From: QYOJ01 sp964616825 | Lineage (GTDB): Bacteria > Bacteroidota > Bacteroidia > Bacteroidales > FEN-979 | Assembly: GCA_964616825.1 (NCBI GenBank) | Contig: CAZTSX010000005.1 | Span: forward strand, 101,110 to 165,109 | Direction of reading: 5' to 3' | Length of the DNA stretch: 64,000 nucleotides | Position numbers and translations under genes: made by a program | Notes under the pieces: model-generated | Told to the model about the DNA's origin: nothing | Seen by the model: the letters and a program-made list of their open reading frames with translations, nothing else | The model's database searches: none | In this document: piece by piece, positions 51,486 through 60,279 of the stretch | Layout of the letters: every line of letters starts with the position of its first letter | Numbering within the stretch: the first letter of the stretch is position 1

Positions 51486-53042
51486 ATGTTCACCGAAAAA
51501 GACCTGAAACAGATCAGTGAGAAAGGAATTGAGATCTCGACCATCAACAAACAGATCGATAATTTCATCCGGGGATTTCCATTTGTATGCCTTGCCAGAC
51601 CTGCTACTAACGGGGACGGGATCTTCTCTTTCAGGGAGGATGACACAGAAAAATACATCCGCTATTTCAACAACCACATCTCTGCCTCGTCCGTCATCAA
51701 ATTTGTTCCTGCTTCCGGAGCTGCCTCCAGAATGTTCAAGCATCTGTTTGAGTTTTCCGAGACCTTTACCGGAACACCTGCCCAACAAGAAACTTACCTG
51801 AAAGATGACAACTTCAACTCCGTTCATTACCTCATCTCCCACCTGGCTGAGATCGCCTTTTACAAAAAGCTGGACGAGATCCTGCATCTGCACAATATCG
51901 ATGCCGGCGAGCTGATCTCTTCATGGCAACTCGATCAGTTGATCGGTTTTATCCTTACGGATAAGGGGTTGAATTATGCCAACCTGCCCAAAGGATTACT
52001 CCTTTTTCACGACTACCCGGAAGGAGCCCGGACCGCAGCTGAAGAGCACCTGGTAGAAGCTGCCAACTATGCATGGAATGAAGATGGAACTGCCCGGATC
52101 CACTTTACCATCTCACCGGAGCACCGGGAAAAATTCAATGAACTCTTTACCAGGGTGGTCTACTCATATGAATCCCGTTTTGGTATTACGTATGAGATCA
52201 GTTTCTCCGAGCAGCTTCCTTCCACAGACACAATAGCTGTTGATGAAGAAAACGTCCCGTCACGCAGCGTTGACGGCACAATTCTGTTTCGTCCCGGAGG
52301 CCATGGCGCCCTCCTGAAAAACCTCAGTCAGCTCGATGAGGAGATCATATTCGTGAAAAATATCGACAACATCATACCCGACCGGCTGAAAGAGGCCACC
52401 TACAAATACAAACGTGTCATTGGCGGATACCTGCTCTATATTCGCAACAGGATCTTCGAATTCCTGTCTGAAGCCAATCAGGCTATTCTTCCTGAAGAGG
52501 GTATCCGGGAGGCAGTTCACTTTGCCCGCACCCAACTCTTTATGCGGTTTCCCGATGACTTTGCAGCCGCTTCTCCACGAATGAAACAGTCGGAGCTGGT
52601 GAACCGGTTAAACCGTCCCATACGGGTTTGCGGTATGGTCAGGAACGAAGGGGAACCTGGTGGTGGCCCGTTCTGGGTGAAGAGTCAGGATGGCAGCGAA
52701 TCTTTGCAGATCGTTGAGTCATCTCAAATCAATTTAAAAGATCCGGCTCAGCAAAAGATTGTGAATGAAGCCACCCATTTCAATCCCGTCGACCTGGTTT
52801 GCTCAATCAAAGACTTCCGGGGGGAGAAATTTAACCTGTCGGATTTTGTAGATGAAGAGACCGGGTTCATTTCGCTGAAATCGAGCGGCGGACAAAACAT
52901 GAAAGCCCAGGAGCTGCCAGGATTATGGAATGGCGCAATGGCGAACTGGATTACGGTTTTTGTAGAAGTGCCGATCATCACCTTTAACCCGGTGAAAACG
53001 GTAAACGACTTGTTACGCAAGGAACACCTGGAAGAGAATTGA
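51486..53042 (+). CDS. DUF4301 family protein
   Basis: 518 residues from the ATG at 51486; a GTG at 51459 is in frame but lies only one base after a promoter-like element. It is a soluble protein, large and uniform in length among Bacteroidota. Conserved-looking stretches are KFVPASGAASRMFKHLFEF and DGTILFRPGGHGALLKNLSQL, the latter resembling nucleotidyl- or sugar-phosphate-transferase loops. Function unknown. Divergent from the subtilase gene, 45 bases apart. Confidence 0.85.
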   Translation: MFTEKDLKQISEKGIEISTINKQIDNFIRGFPFVCLARPATNGDGIFSFREDDTEKYIRYFNNHISASSVIKFVPASGAASRMFKHLFEFSETFTGTPAQQETYLKDDNFNSVHYLISHLAEIAFYKKLDEILHLHNIDAGELISSWQLDQLIGFILTDKGLNYANLPKGLLLFHDYPEGARTAAEEHLVEAANYAWNEDGTARIHFTISPEHREKFNELFTRVVYSYESRFGITYEISFSEQLPSTDTIAVDEENVPSRSVDGTILFRPGGHGALLKNLSQLDEEIIFVKNIDNIIPDRLKEATYKYKRVIGGYLLYIRNRIFEFLSEANQAILPEEGIREAVHFARTQLFMRFPDDFAAASPRMKQSELVNRLNRPIRVCGMVRNEGEPGGGPFWVKSQDGSESLQIVESSQINLKDPAQQKIVNEATHFNPVDLVCSIKDFRGEKFNLSDFVDEETGFISLKSSGGQNMKAQELPGLWNGAMANWITVFVEVPIITFNPVKTVNDLLRKEHLEEN

Positions 53043-53126
53043 CGATTAACGATTAACGATTTACGATTTATTGGAGACGAATACCGAGAATCAAGAACCG
53101 AGTACCGAGTACCGAGAACCGAGCAT
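53041..53126 (+). repeat. ACGATTA / ACGATTT array followed by ACCGAGT array
   Basis: About four copies of a 7-base acgatta/acgattt word are followed by about six copies of accgaga/accgagt. The array starts with the stop codon of the DUF4301 gene and ends three bases before the next start. Confidence 0.7.
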
Positions 53127-53129
53127 CTA

Positions 53130-53819
53130 ATGACAAATAGAGAGCAACGGAAAAAGTATTGGCTGATCAGCAGGCGTAACCGGTGGGGATTAACTAGTTG
53201 GGGATGGCTTTCGATCTTGCTGACCATTGCCTTAACGGTTTTTCTGCTGATGACACAAGTGTATAGCTTTCTGGCTCCTGTACACCGCGAAAAGACTTCT
53301 ATGCTGGTGCTTGAGGGAGCCGCTCCCGATTATGTACTCGAATCGGCGATCATCGAGTTTGAAGAGAATAACTATAAATACCTGGTTACAACAGGTACAC
53401 CACTGGAATGGGGCCATCTTCTAGTGGAATACGGAAATACAGCCAATATAGCTGCCAGCTCATTGAAAAAAATGGGATTTGATTCAACGATGATTGTGGC
53501 TGTGGCCACAGAGGAGATTCAAAACAACCGGACCTACAATTCAGCGCTCGAATTTGCCAGTTATCTCCGGCAATACCATCCTGAAATTAAAGCCATTAAC
53601 CTTATGAGTTATGGACCTCACAGCCGGAGAAGCCAAATGCTGTTTCAAGCTGCTCTGGGGAAAGAGATCAAAGTCGGAATTATATCCATACAAAGCTTTT
53701 ATTACGGACCCAGCGATTGGTGGAAATCCAGTAAGGGATTCAGAGAGGTAATCAATGAATTGCTTGGCTATATCTTTGTGAAATTCTTTTTCGTTCCATA
53801 TGAGATACCCCCCAGATGA
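53130..53819 (+). CDS. YdcF/SanA-type DUF218 family membrane protein
   Basis: 229 residues. A membrane segment lies at about 25-45. The soluble domain has the DUF218 pattern: TSMLVLEGAAPDYVLESAIIEFEENNYKYLVTTGTPLEWG and a later ATEEIQNNRTYNSALEFASYL, the Arg-Thr-x-x-Ser segment matching NT-SAE-type motifs of YdcF/ElyC proteins. ElyC acts in envelope polysaccharide assembly; the exact role here is unknown. The stop overlaps the next start by four bases. Confidence 0.8.
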   Translation: MTNREQRKKYWLISRRNRWGLTSWGWLSILLTIALTVFLLMTQVYSFLAPVHREKTSMLVLEGAAPDYVLESAIIEFEENNYKYLVTTGTPLEWGHLLVEYGNTANIAASSLKKMGFDSTMIVAVATEEIQNNRTYNSALEFASYLRQYHPEIKAINLMSYGPHSRRSQMLFQAALGKEIKVGIISIQSFYYGPSDWWKSSKGFREVINELLGYIFVKFFFVPYEIPPR

Positions 53820-55246
53820 CCAAAACTCTCACTTCCATTGCACTCCTTCTCCTCATCATTCCCGTATACCTGGTTGCCGGTAAGGGTGGTTATCTGATCA
53901 AATTCCGGATTCACGGGTTAAAGGACACGACCTGTCTTGTGGCCAATTACTATGGGAATGGCACCTACATCGTCGACACCCTGAAGGTTGATGCCAGCGG
54001 AAGGTGTACGTTTAAAGCGCCTGAAGATCAACCCCGCGGGGTTTATATCCTGGTGATTACAGACAAGAATTATTTTGACTTCGTGATAAATAACGATAAA
54101 AAGTTTACGATGGTGACGAATAGGCGAGATCCGGTCGGTCAGATGAATATTACAGGTTCTCTTGATAATAAAGAATTTTACGCATACCTGAGATACAACC
54201 AGGAGAAGTTCAATGAGATACAGGAGGAGCAGAAGCGATTGAAAACGTATGAATCGATACCCGACTCTACTGAAGCCATCAACAAACGGATCCTTACACT
54301 CAATGATGAGATCATCGAATACAAGCTAAAGATCACACGCGACCGCCCCTTCTCTTTTCTGGCTATGCTGATCAATGCCATGAAGGAACCTGTCATCAAG
54401 GAGATCCCAACTCTTCCAAACGGACGCAAAGATTCAAGCTATGCTTACCGCTATTTCAAAGCCCATTTCTGGGATGATATGGATCTGGCTGACAGCCGGT
54501 TGATCCGTACACCGGTTTTCCATACTAAGTTGAAAAAGTACGTTGACCAGGTGGTGGTACAGCACCCCGATTCCATTTTCAAAGAGGCGGTGATCCTGAT
54601 TGAGAAAGCTCGTTCTGATCCGGATATGTTCAAATATATCATATGGTTTATCACTTACCACTACGAGAACTCTGATATTATGGGATTCGAAAAAGTGTTT
54701 GTGGATATCGTTGACCGTTATTATATCAGTGGTGACGCTCCCTGGGTATCAGGCCCTGTACTGGAGAACATCATTAAAAAAGCCAGCCGTATCCGGCCAT
54801 TGTTACTTGGAGAGCTGGCGCCCAATATGATCATGATGGACACCAACAATCAGCTTGTCTCTCTCTATAATGTTGACGCCTTCATTACCATCCTCCTCTT
54901 TTGGGATCCGGATTGTGGGCATTGCGAAAAAGAGATCCCTGATCTCAAAGAGGTCTACGATACCTATAAAGAAAAATATGAGCTGGAGATCTTTGCTGTC
55001 TGTTCCGATACCTCACTGGTGAAATGGAAAAAGCACATCATTAAACGGGAGATGAACTGGATCAATGTAGACGGCCCCCGAACCGTAACAGGCGATTACC
55101 ATGAACTCTATGACATCCAAACCACGCCTGTCATCTACATCCTCGACATGAACAAAAAAATTCTGGCAAAGCGGTTGCAGTCGGATCAGGTCGGGAAGTT
55201 CCTGAAGAACTATATCAGGAAAGAGATTGGGGAGATTCTGGATTAG
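53816..55246 (+). CDS. Thioredoxin-like (TlpA/AhpC-type) exported protein with DUF4369/DUF5106-like N-terminal region
   Basis: 476 residues with a signal peptide (about 1-22). An N-terminal beta-domain (about 30-120, IKFRIHGLKDTTCLVANYYGNGTYIVDTLKVDASG) is the DUF4369 type, followed by a helical middle (DUF5106-like) and a C-terminal thioredoxin fold (about 335-476). The redox motif is CGHC in WDPDCGHCEKEIP, and a cis-Pro lies in TTPVIYI. Likely periplasmic disulfide reductase or peroxidase-like protein. Coupled to the YdcF-like gene by a four-base overlap. Confidence 0.9.
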   Translation: MTKTLTSIALLLLIIPVYLVAGKGGYLIKFRIHGLKDTTCLVANYYGNGTYIVDTLKVDASGRCTFKAPEDQPRGVYILVITDKNYFDFVINNDKKFTMVTNRRDPVGQMNITGSLDNKEFYAYLRYNQEKFNEIQEEQKRLKTYESIPDSTEAINKRILTLNDEIIEYKLKITRDRPFSFLAMLINAMKEPVIKEIPTLPNGRKDSSYAYRYFKAHFWDDMDLADSRLIRTPVFHTKLKKYVDQVVVQHPDSIFKEAVILIEKARSDPDMFKYIIWFITYHYENSDIMGFEKVFVDIVDRYYISGDAPWVSGPVLENIIKKASRIRPLLLGELAPNMIMMDTNNQLVSLYNVDAFITILLFWDPDCGHCEKEIPDLKEVYDTYKEKYELEIFAVCSDTSLVKWKKHIIKREMNWINVDGPRTVTGDYHELYDIQTTPVIYILDMNKKILAKRLQSDQVGKFLKNYIRKEIGEILD

Positions 55247-55247
55247 A

Positions 55248-55595
55248 TTACTTAACTGCTTCCCGGACTACGGCCTTGAAGGCTTCCGGGTGGTTCATTG
55301 CCAGGTCGGCAAGGGATTTCCTGTTGATCATAATTTTTTTCTCTGCAAGTTTACCCATTAGCACGGAGTAGGACATTCCATGCGCACGTGCGGCAGCATT
55401 AATTCGTGTGATCCACAGGCCACGAAAATTTCGTTTCTTGGTCCTGCGGTCTCTGTAAGCATATGTCAATCCTTTTTCAACAGCATTCCTGGCGACCGTG
55501 TAGACATTTTTTCTTCGACCAAACTGCCCTTTCGCCTGTTTCAGGATCTTTTTTCTTCTCGCTTTCGAAGCGACTGTATTTACTGATCTTGGCAT
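55248..55595 (-). CDS. rplT: 50S ribosomal protein L20
   Basis: 115 residues, standard. MPRSVNTVASKARRKKILKQAKGQFGRRKNVYTVARNAVEKG and RDRRTKKRNFRGLWITRINAAAR are canonical L20 sequences. Last gene of the thrS-infC-rpmI-rplT operon. Confidence 0.97.
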   Translation of the reverse strand: MPRSVNTVASKARRKKILKQAKGQFGRRKNVYTVARNAVEKGLTYAYRDRRTKKRNFRGLWITRINAAARAHGMSYSVLMGKLAEKKIMINRKSLADLAMNHPEAFKAVVREAVK

Positions 55596-55660
55596 TTTTG
55601 CTAGTTTTTTGTCTTAGCGCCCCTGATCTAGGGACCTTTCAGCTAAGTACAGTTTCTAAT

Positions 55661-55855
55661 TTAGCTTTGAAGCATTTCGCGTACGTTAGCCTCATCTGAT
55701 TTGTCGACAGTAGTAGAGTAAGTTAGATTCCTCTTCTGCTTCTTTGTCTTCTTAGTCAAAATATGACTTTTGTAAGCATGCTTCCGCTTGATTTTCCCGG
55801 TTCCGGTCAGTGTGAATCTCTTCTTCGCACCGGATTTTGATTTCATTTTTGGCAT
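55661..55855 (-). CDS. rpmI: 50S ribosomal protein L35
   Basis: 64 residues. MPKMKSKSGAKKRFTLTGTGKIKRKHAYKSHILTKKTKKQKRNL is canonical L35. 65 bases upstream of rplT and 72 bases downstream of infC. Confidence 0.97.
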   Translation of the reverse strand: MPKMKSKSGAKKRFTLTGTGKIKRKHAYKSHILTKKTKKQKRNLTYSTTVDKSDEANVREMLQS

Positions 55856-55886
55856 TTGTAGTTGGTTTGATTATCTGTTAGTGACC

Positions 55887-55914
55887 CCTCCCTGCCCTTC
55901 CCTTGAAGGGGAGG
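55887..55914 (-). other. GC-rich hairpin between infC and rpmI
   Basis: CCTCCC (55887-55892) and GGGAGG (55909-55914) plus inner CCCTT/AAGGG form a hairpin; an outer pair CCTGCC (55891-55896) and GGCAGG (55921-55926) can compete with it. No T-run follows on the transcribed strand, so it is not an intrinsic terminator. It could stabilise, process or attenuate the mRNA. Confidence 0.4.
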
Positions 55915-55927
55915 AAAAAAGGCAGGA

Positions 55928-56485
55928 TCATTTTTTCGGGGAGATGATCATGATCATCCGTTTGCCTTCCAGCCTTGGCATCTGTTCAATTTTGCCACAT
56001 TCTTCAACACCTTGCGCAAATTTCAGGAGTATAAGCTCCCCTTTATCTTTATAGATGATGGATCGTCCTTTGAAAAAAACATCCACTTTGACTTTTGCAC
56101 CGTCTTTGAGAAACTTGATCGCGTGGTTTAGCTTGAAATTAAAATCGTGATCATCGGTGTTTGGTCCCAGCCTGATCTCCTTCACCACCACCTTGGCGGT
56201 TTTGGCTTTCATCTCTTTCTGCTTCTTCTTTAGTTCGTAAAGGAACTTTTTGTAATCGATCACTTTACAAACAGGAGGATTGGCGCTCGGAGAGATCTCC
56301 ACAAGGTCGAGGTCCAGTTCATTTGCTATTTCTAATGCGTCTCTCAGATTGTAAATATCCGGCTGGACATTATCGCCTACAACGCGAACAACAGGCGATT
56401 TAATTTTTTCGTTAATCAGATGAAGGTCTTCTCTTTTTTGTGGTCTGAAGCGCCTCCTTGATCCATGATACGGTCTTTTTGCTAT
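55928..56485 (-). CDS. infC: Translation initiation factor IF-3, non-standard start codon
   Basis: 185 residues if read from ATA at 56485. The frame is open and conserved upstream of the first GTG (56302): IAKRPYHGSRRRFRPQKREDLHLINEKIKSPVVRVVGDNV, clear IF-3 N-domain. No ATG, GTG or TTG lies before it in a usable position. A strong GGAGG (56493-56497) stands seven bases upstream of ATA; an in-frame ATT at 56491 is only one base from it. IF-3 genes elsewhere also use AUU, AUC or AUA, which IF-3 itself rejects, giving autoregulation. Conserved core: DYKKFLYELKKKQKEMKAK, VKEIRLGPNTDDHDFNFK, FKGRSI. Confidence 0.9.
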   Translation of the reverse strand: MAKRPYHGSRRRFRPQKREDLHLINEKIKSPVVRVVGDNVQPDIYNLRDALEIANELDLDLVEISPSANPPVCKVIDYKKFLYELKKKQKEMKAKTAKVVVKEIRLGPNTDDHDFNFKLNHAIKFLKDGAKVKVDVFFKGRSIIYKDKGELILLKFAQGVEECGKIEQMPRLEGKRMIMIISPKK

Positions 56486-56492
56486 TGTAATT

Positions 56493-56497
56493 CCTCC
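56493..56497 (-). promoter_or_regulatory. Strong Shine-Dalgarno of infC
   Basis: GGAGG on the minus strand, seven bases from the ATA at 56485. Bacteroidota genes rarely carry such a strong site, so it decides the start. Confidence 0.7.
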
Positions 56498-56505
56498 CTT
56501 ACTTT

Positions 56506-56543
56506 AATTTACGATTTACGATTTACGATTTACGATTTACGAT
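56506..56543 (-). repeat. ACGATTT array between thrS and infC
   Basis: Five near-perfect copies of the 7-base word acgattt lie in the thrS-infC gap, the most regular array in the window. Confidence 0.7.
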
Positions 56544-56626
56544 AAAAAAGTCATTCGAAATTAGGTCATACGAAATAAAATCAACTATAAGATAATTTCG
56601 TATTTCGTGTTTCACATTTCCTTTTT

Positions 56627-58570
56627 CTATAAATCTCCCAATTCCTCTTCCATTTCCTTTTTGATCCGTGTGATAAAATCTTCGGTCTTCATCGGGCCCT
56701 GATCCCCATGTCCGTGTTTTCTTACAGAAACGGTGCCTTCATTCTCTTCTCGCTCCCCAACCACCAACATGTATGGAATTTTCATCAACTCTGCGTCACG
56801 TATCTTTTTCCCGGTCTTTTCATTCCGTTCGTCAATGAGGGCGCGAATTTCGGAAATATTCAGCAAAGTTAAAACTTTTTCTGCATAATCATGGTATTTT
56901 TCACTGATTGGCAATACGATAGCCTGATCCGGTGAGAGCCAAAGAGGTAGATTTCCGCCCGAGTGCTCCAGCAAAACAGCAACAAACCGCTCCATCGACC
57001 CGAAAGGCGCCCGGTGGATCATCACAGGCCGGTGTTTCTGATTATCGGCGCCATTGTACTCCATGTTGAACCGGTCAGGCAGGTTGTAATCTACCTGGAT
57101 TGTTCCCAGTTGCCATTGCCGGCCCAGAGCATCTTTGACCATGAAGTCCATTTTCGGGCCATAGAACGCAGCCTCTCCAGGCACGATCTCAATATCCAGA
57201 CCACTCTCCTCTCCTACCTCAAGGATCGCCTGCTCGGCTTTGTCCCAGTTCTCGTCAGTACCGATGTACTTCTCTTTATTCTCTTTATCTCGTAATGATA
57301 TCTGAATAGTGAAATCCTTAAAACTCAGCGCCCTGAAGATCAGCATCACGATATCCATCACGCCTTTGAACTCATCTTTCACCTGGCCGGGGGTACAGAA
57401 AATGTGAGCATCGTCCTGGGTGAATCCCCTCACACGGGTCAAGCCGTGCAACTCTCCGCTTTGTTCATATCGGTATACTGTTCCGAACTCCGCCATCCGG
57501 ATGGGAAGATCCCGGTAGGAATGCTGTTTGGCGTTGTAGATCTCGCAGTGGTGCGGACAGTTCATCGGTTTCAGGAAGAACTCCTCGCCCGGGATCGGGG
57601 TTGAAATGGGCTGAAAAGAATCTTTTCCGTATTTGTCGTAATGGCCTGATAATTTATATAACTCGACATTTCCGATATGCGGACACATTACCTGCACATA
57701 TCCTGCCTTTTTTTGTGCCTTCTTTAAAAAGTTTTCAAGCAATTCACGAAGTTGTGCTCCACGAGGCAGCCAGAGCGGCAATCCCTGCCCAACCCGTTTC
57801 GAGAAAGTAAAGAGCTCAAGGTCTTTCCCCAGTTTCCTGTGATCCCGCTTCCTGGCCTCCTCAAGCATCTCCAGGTATTCGGTCAACTCCTTCTGCTTCG
57901 GAAAAGTGATCCCGTAGATCCGGGTTAGCTGTTTACGGTTTTCATCCCCTCTCCAGTAAGCGCCGGCAGTAGCCAGCAATTTAATGGCTTTGATCACACT
58001 GGTGTCAGGCAGATGCGGTCCACGGCACAGATCGGTGAAGTGCCCCGATTCATAAAAAGTGATATCGCCATCTTCCAGCTCTTCCAGCAGTTCAACTTTG
58101 TATTCGTCACCCTTGTTTTTAAAAAATTCGATTGCGTCAGCTTTCGGGATCTCCTTGCGGGTAAAGACCTGCTTATCCCGGGCCAGCTCAGCAATCTTCT
58201 TCTCGATTTTTGGAAAGTCATCGGAAGAGATGGTGTGATCGCCAAAATCGATGTCGTAGTAGAATCCGTTTTCAATATCCGGACCAATGCCAAATTTGAC
58301 TCCCGGATAGAGCAATTCAATCGCTTCCGCCATCAAATGGGCAGATGAGTGCCACATGGTTGCTTTGCCTTCCGGTTTATTCCAGGTCAGTAGTTTTACC
58401 GATACATCGTGGTCAATCGGGCGGGTGGCATCCCAAACCTCACCGTCTACCATCACGGACAACACATTTCTGGCCAGCCCTTCACTGATGCTACGGGCGA
58501 TCTCAAGACCGGTAATCCCTTTCGGGTATTCTCTTACTGAATTATCTGGCAATGTAATCTTTATCATCAC
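56627..58570 (-). CDS. thrS: Threonyl-tRNA synthetase
   Basis: 647 residues. N-terminal TGS domain (ITLPDNSVREYPKGITG), an editing domain with HSSAHLMAEA and an SAD segment, the class II core (motif 2 MAEFGTVYRYEQSGELHGLTRVRGFTQDDAHIF, motif 3 GGNLPLWLSPDQA) and a C-terminal anticodon domain (VLPISEKYHDYAEKVL, MLVVGEREENEGTVSVR). It charges tRNA-Thr and proofreads Ser. It leads an operon with infC, rpmI and rplT; Met at 58570 or 58567 can start it. Confidence 0.98.
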   Translation of the reverse strand: MMIKITLPDNSVREYPKGITGLEIARSISEGLARNVLSVMVDGEVWDATRPIDHDVSVKLLTWNKPEGKATMWHSSAHLMAEAIELLYPGVKFGIGPDIENGFYYDIDFGDHTISSDDFPKIEKKIAELARDKQVFTRKEIPKADAIEFFKNKGDEYKVELLEELEDGDITFYESGHFTDLCRGPHLPDTSVIKAIKLLATAGAYWRGDENRKQLTRIYGITFPKQKELTEYLEMLEEARKRDHRKLGKDLELFTFSKRVGQGLPLWLPRGAQLRELLENFLKKAQKKAGYVQVMCPHIGNVELYKLSGHYDKYGKDSFQPISTPIPGEEFFLKPMNCPHHCEIYNAKQHSYRDLPIRMAEFGTVYRYEQSGELHGLTRVRGFTQDDAHIFCTPGQVKDEFKGVMDIVMLIFRALSFKDFTIQISLRDKENKEKYIGTDENWDKAEQAILEVGEESGLDIEIVPGEAAFYGPKMDFMVKDALGRQWQLGTIQVDYNLPDRFNMEYNGADNQKHRPVMIHRAPFGSMERFVAVLLEHSGGNLPLWLSPDQAIVLPISEKYHDYAEKVLTLLNISEIRALIDERNEKTGKKIRDAELMKIPYMLVVGEREENEGTVSVRKHGHGDQGPMKTEDFITRIKKEMEEELGDL

Positions 58571-58594
58571 TTAGCGGGTGTCGTTTTTGGGCGG

Positions 58595-58602
58595 CAAAGA
58601 TA
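58595..58602 (-). promoter_or_regulatory. Candidate -7 element for the thrS-infC-rpmI-rplT operon
   Basis: TATCTTTG on the minus strand lies 24 bases upstream of the thrS start. Confidence 0.55.
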
Positions 58603-58720
58603 CAATTTTTTCCTGATGAACTCATAACTTAAGACCAAACCATGGTTTATCGCAGAACGGTATGATGTGTTTCCGAAATTTCAGCTATTTTTACTCTAAA
58701 TTCAAATTAAACATGAAGAT

Positions 58721-59263
58721 ATGAAAAACCAAAAGAAAGTACTGCTATTTGTATTGGGATTTCTTTTATCAGGAATCACGGTGTCACAATCTACTGAATA
58801 CGATCAGGAAGCTATTGAGAAGGCGGCCATGGCAAAAGAGAAGATCCTGACCAAAGATCCGGGGCTTTCTGTTTTTTTTGAAGAAGCCTATGGCTATGCC
58901 ATCCTCCCTTCAGTTGGGAAAGGGGGATTATTCTTTGGTGGGGCCGGTGGAAAAGGTGTACTATACAAACAGGGAGCTCCTGTGGGCCTGACTAAAATGG
59001 TACAGGTAACTGTGGGCGCCCAGATCGGAGGTAAATCCTACCTTGAAGTGATCTTCTTTAAAACGGAAGCGGAGTACACCGTCTTTACTACCGGCAGGTT
59101 TGAGGTTTCGGCTCAGGTCGCTGCCATAGCGGTGACGGCCGGGGTGTCGCAAACGATGGCCTACAGCGACGGGATCGCCATTATAACTATGGCTAAAGGA
59201 GGTTTTATGGCGGAGGCATCGGTTGGAGGACAAAAGTTCACCTTCGTGCCGTTTGAGGAGTGA
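58721..59263 (+). CDS. SYLF/YSC84-type lipid-binding protein
   Basis: 180 residues with a signal peptide (about 1-22). The mature part has the SYLF-domain pattern: AILPSVGKGGLFFGGAGGKGVLYKQG, then GAQIGGKSYLEVIFF, FEVSAQVAAIAVTAG and AYSDGIAIITMAKGG. Eukaryotic SYLF domains bind phosphoinositides; the bacterial role is unclear but secreted and probably envelope-linked. Confidence 0.88.
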   Translation: MKNQKKVLLFVLGFLLSGITVSQSTEYDQEAIEKAAMAKEKILTKDPGLSVFFEEAYGYAILPSVGKGGLFFGGAGGKGVLYKQGAPVGLTKMVQVTVGAQIGGKSYLEVIFFKTEAEYTVFTTGRFEVSAQVAAIAVTAGVSQTMAYSDGIAIITMAKGGFMAEASVGGQKFTFVPFEE

Positions 59264-59359
59264 GATGGTGAGATGGTGAAATGGTGTGATGGTGATATAG
59301 TGAAACGAGAGAAAACGAAGTACCAGGCATCGAGCATCAAGTAACGAGTAACGAGGATT
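59261..59359 (+). repeat. GATGGTGA array followed by AACGAGT array
   Basis: The array starts at the stop codon of the SYLF gene with gagatggtgagatggtgaaa words, continues with gtgatatagtg, and ends with tcgagcatcaag and taacgagtaacgag. The first word is the reverse complement of the caccatat array at the window end. Confidence 0.65.
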
Positions 59360-59364
59360 AAACT

Positions 59365-60162
59365 GTGAACAAAGTAAATCTGGCATTACTTATCCTGGCG
59401 ATTCTCTGTATAAGTACAGGATATGCCCAGGATGCAACGGAGTCTGAAGCTGCCATGATGGCCCGAAAGGCACAGGATCCACTTGCCAACATCTCCGCTA
59501 TTCAAACAGAGTTGTCGCTCCGGTTTAATGTAGGACCAGATCATGGCAACACCTATGCCGCACTTATTCAACCTGTTTACGCCATCAGCACAAAAAAGAT
59601 CAACTGGATTCCACGGGCGATCATCCCTGTCATCAATACGGTTCCAAACATTGGGAAAGGCCAGGTTTGGGGAATGGGTGATATCATTGCACAGTTATTT
59701 ATCGCACCAAAATCAAAAGGTACCTGGAAATGGGGAGCCGGGCCGCAGTTATCGCTGAAGAGCCGGACGGCCGACGAATTTGCAGGAGCCGGCTGGGGCG
59801 CTGGATTAGGAGCGGTACTGGTAGGGGGAGGAGGAAATTGGTCTACAGCGATCATAGGTGGTCATCTCTGGGGTTTTGGTGGTGATTTTAGCGCTACTTC
59901 ATTCCAGCCCATGGTTTTTTATAACTTTCAATACATACCTGGTGTAAGTTTGAGCTATCAGGGGATGATCACTTATAACTGGAAAGGGAGTTCCGGGAAC
60001 AAGTTAACACTCCCCCTGGGGCTTCAATTCGGGGAAATGTTTAGCCTGGGTGAAGGATGGGGGCTTGATTTAGAGGCAGGGGCCTATGGTCTGGTTGTCC
60101 ATCCTGATAATGCAGGTGATTGGGAGCTGAAAGCAACGATATTTTTGATGATACCGAATTAG
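59365..60162 (+). CDS. Predicted outer-membrane protein (transporter-like, unknown)
   Basis: 265 residues from a GTG start (MNKVNLALLILAILCISTGYAQ signal peptide). The mature protein has glycine- and tryptophan-rich amphipathic strands (GAGPQLSLKS, GWGAGLGAVLVGGGGNWSTAIIGGHLWGFGG, LSYQGMITYNWKG) typical of a beta-barrel and of proteins annotated as neuromedin U-like transporters. It ends IPN rather than Phe. Not securely assigned. An array of short words precedes and another follows it. Confidence 0.7.
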   Translation: MNKVNLALLILAILCISTGYAQDATESEAAMMARKAQDPLANISAIQTELSLRFNVGPDHGNTYAALIQPVYAISTKKINWIPRAIIPVINTVPNIGKGQVWGMGDIIAQLFIAPKSKGTWKWGAGPQLSLKSRTADEFAGAGWGAGLGAVLVGGGGNWSTAIIGGHLWGFGGDFSATSFQPMVFYNFQYIPGVSLSYQGMITYNWKGSSGNKLTLPLGLQFGEMFSLGEGWGLDLEAGAYGLVVHPDNAGDWELKATIFLMIPN

Positions 60163-60270
60163 AGGGATGAGGGATGAGGGATGAGGAGTGAGACGTGAGA
60201 CATGAGAAAGTAGAATTTAGAAATTGGAAATTGGAGGTAAGAGTTTAGTTGTTGAGTAGTTGAGTGGATA
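60161..60270 (+). repeat. GAGGGAT array plus GAGTAGTT words
   Basis: agagggatgagggatgag (period 7) is followed by gagacgtgagacatgag and then ttgttgagtagttgagtgg. The array begins within the stop codon of the upstream gene and fills most of the gap to the ORF6N gene. Confidence 0.65.
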
Positions 60271-60279
60271 ATTAGATTA

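Noticed and set aside
51441..51893. N-terminal extension of 151 residues on the subtilase open frame
   Set aside because: It lies antisense to the DUF4301 gene and has no domain; the signal peptide starts at 51440.
53041..53126. Possible CRISPR array or origin iterons
   Set aside because: The words are only 7-8 bases, contiguous without spacers, and vary between sites; no cas or rep gene is present.
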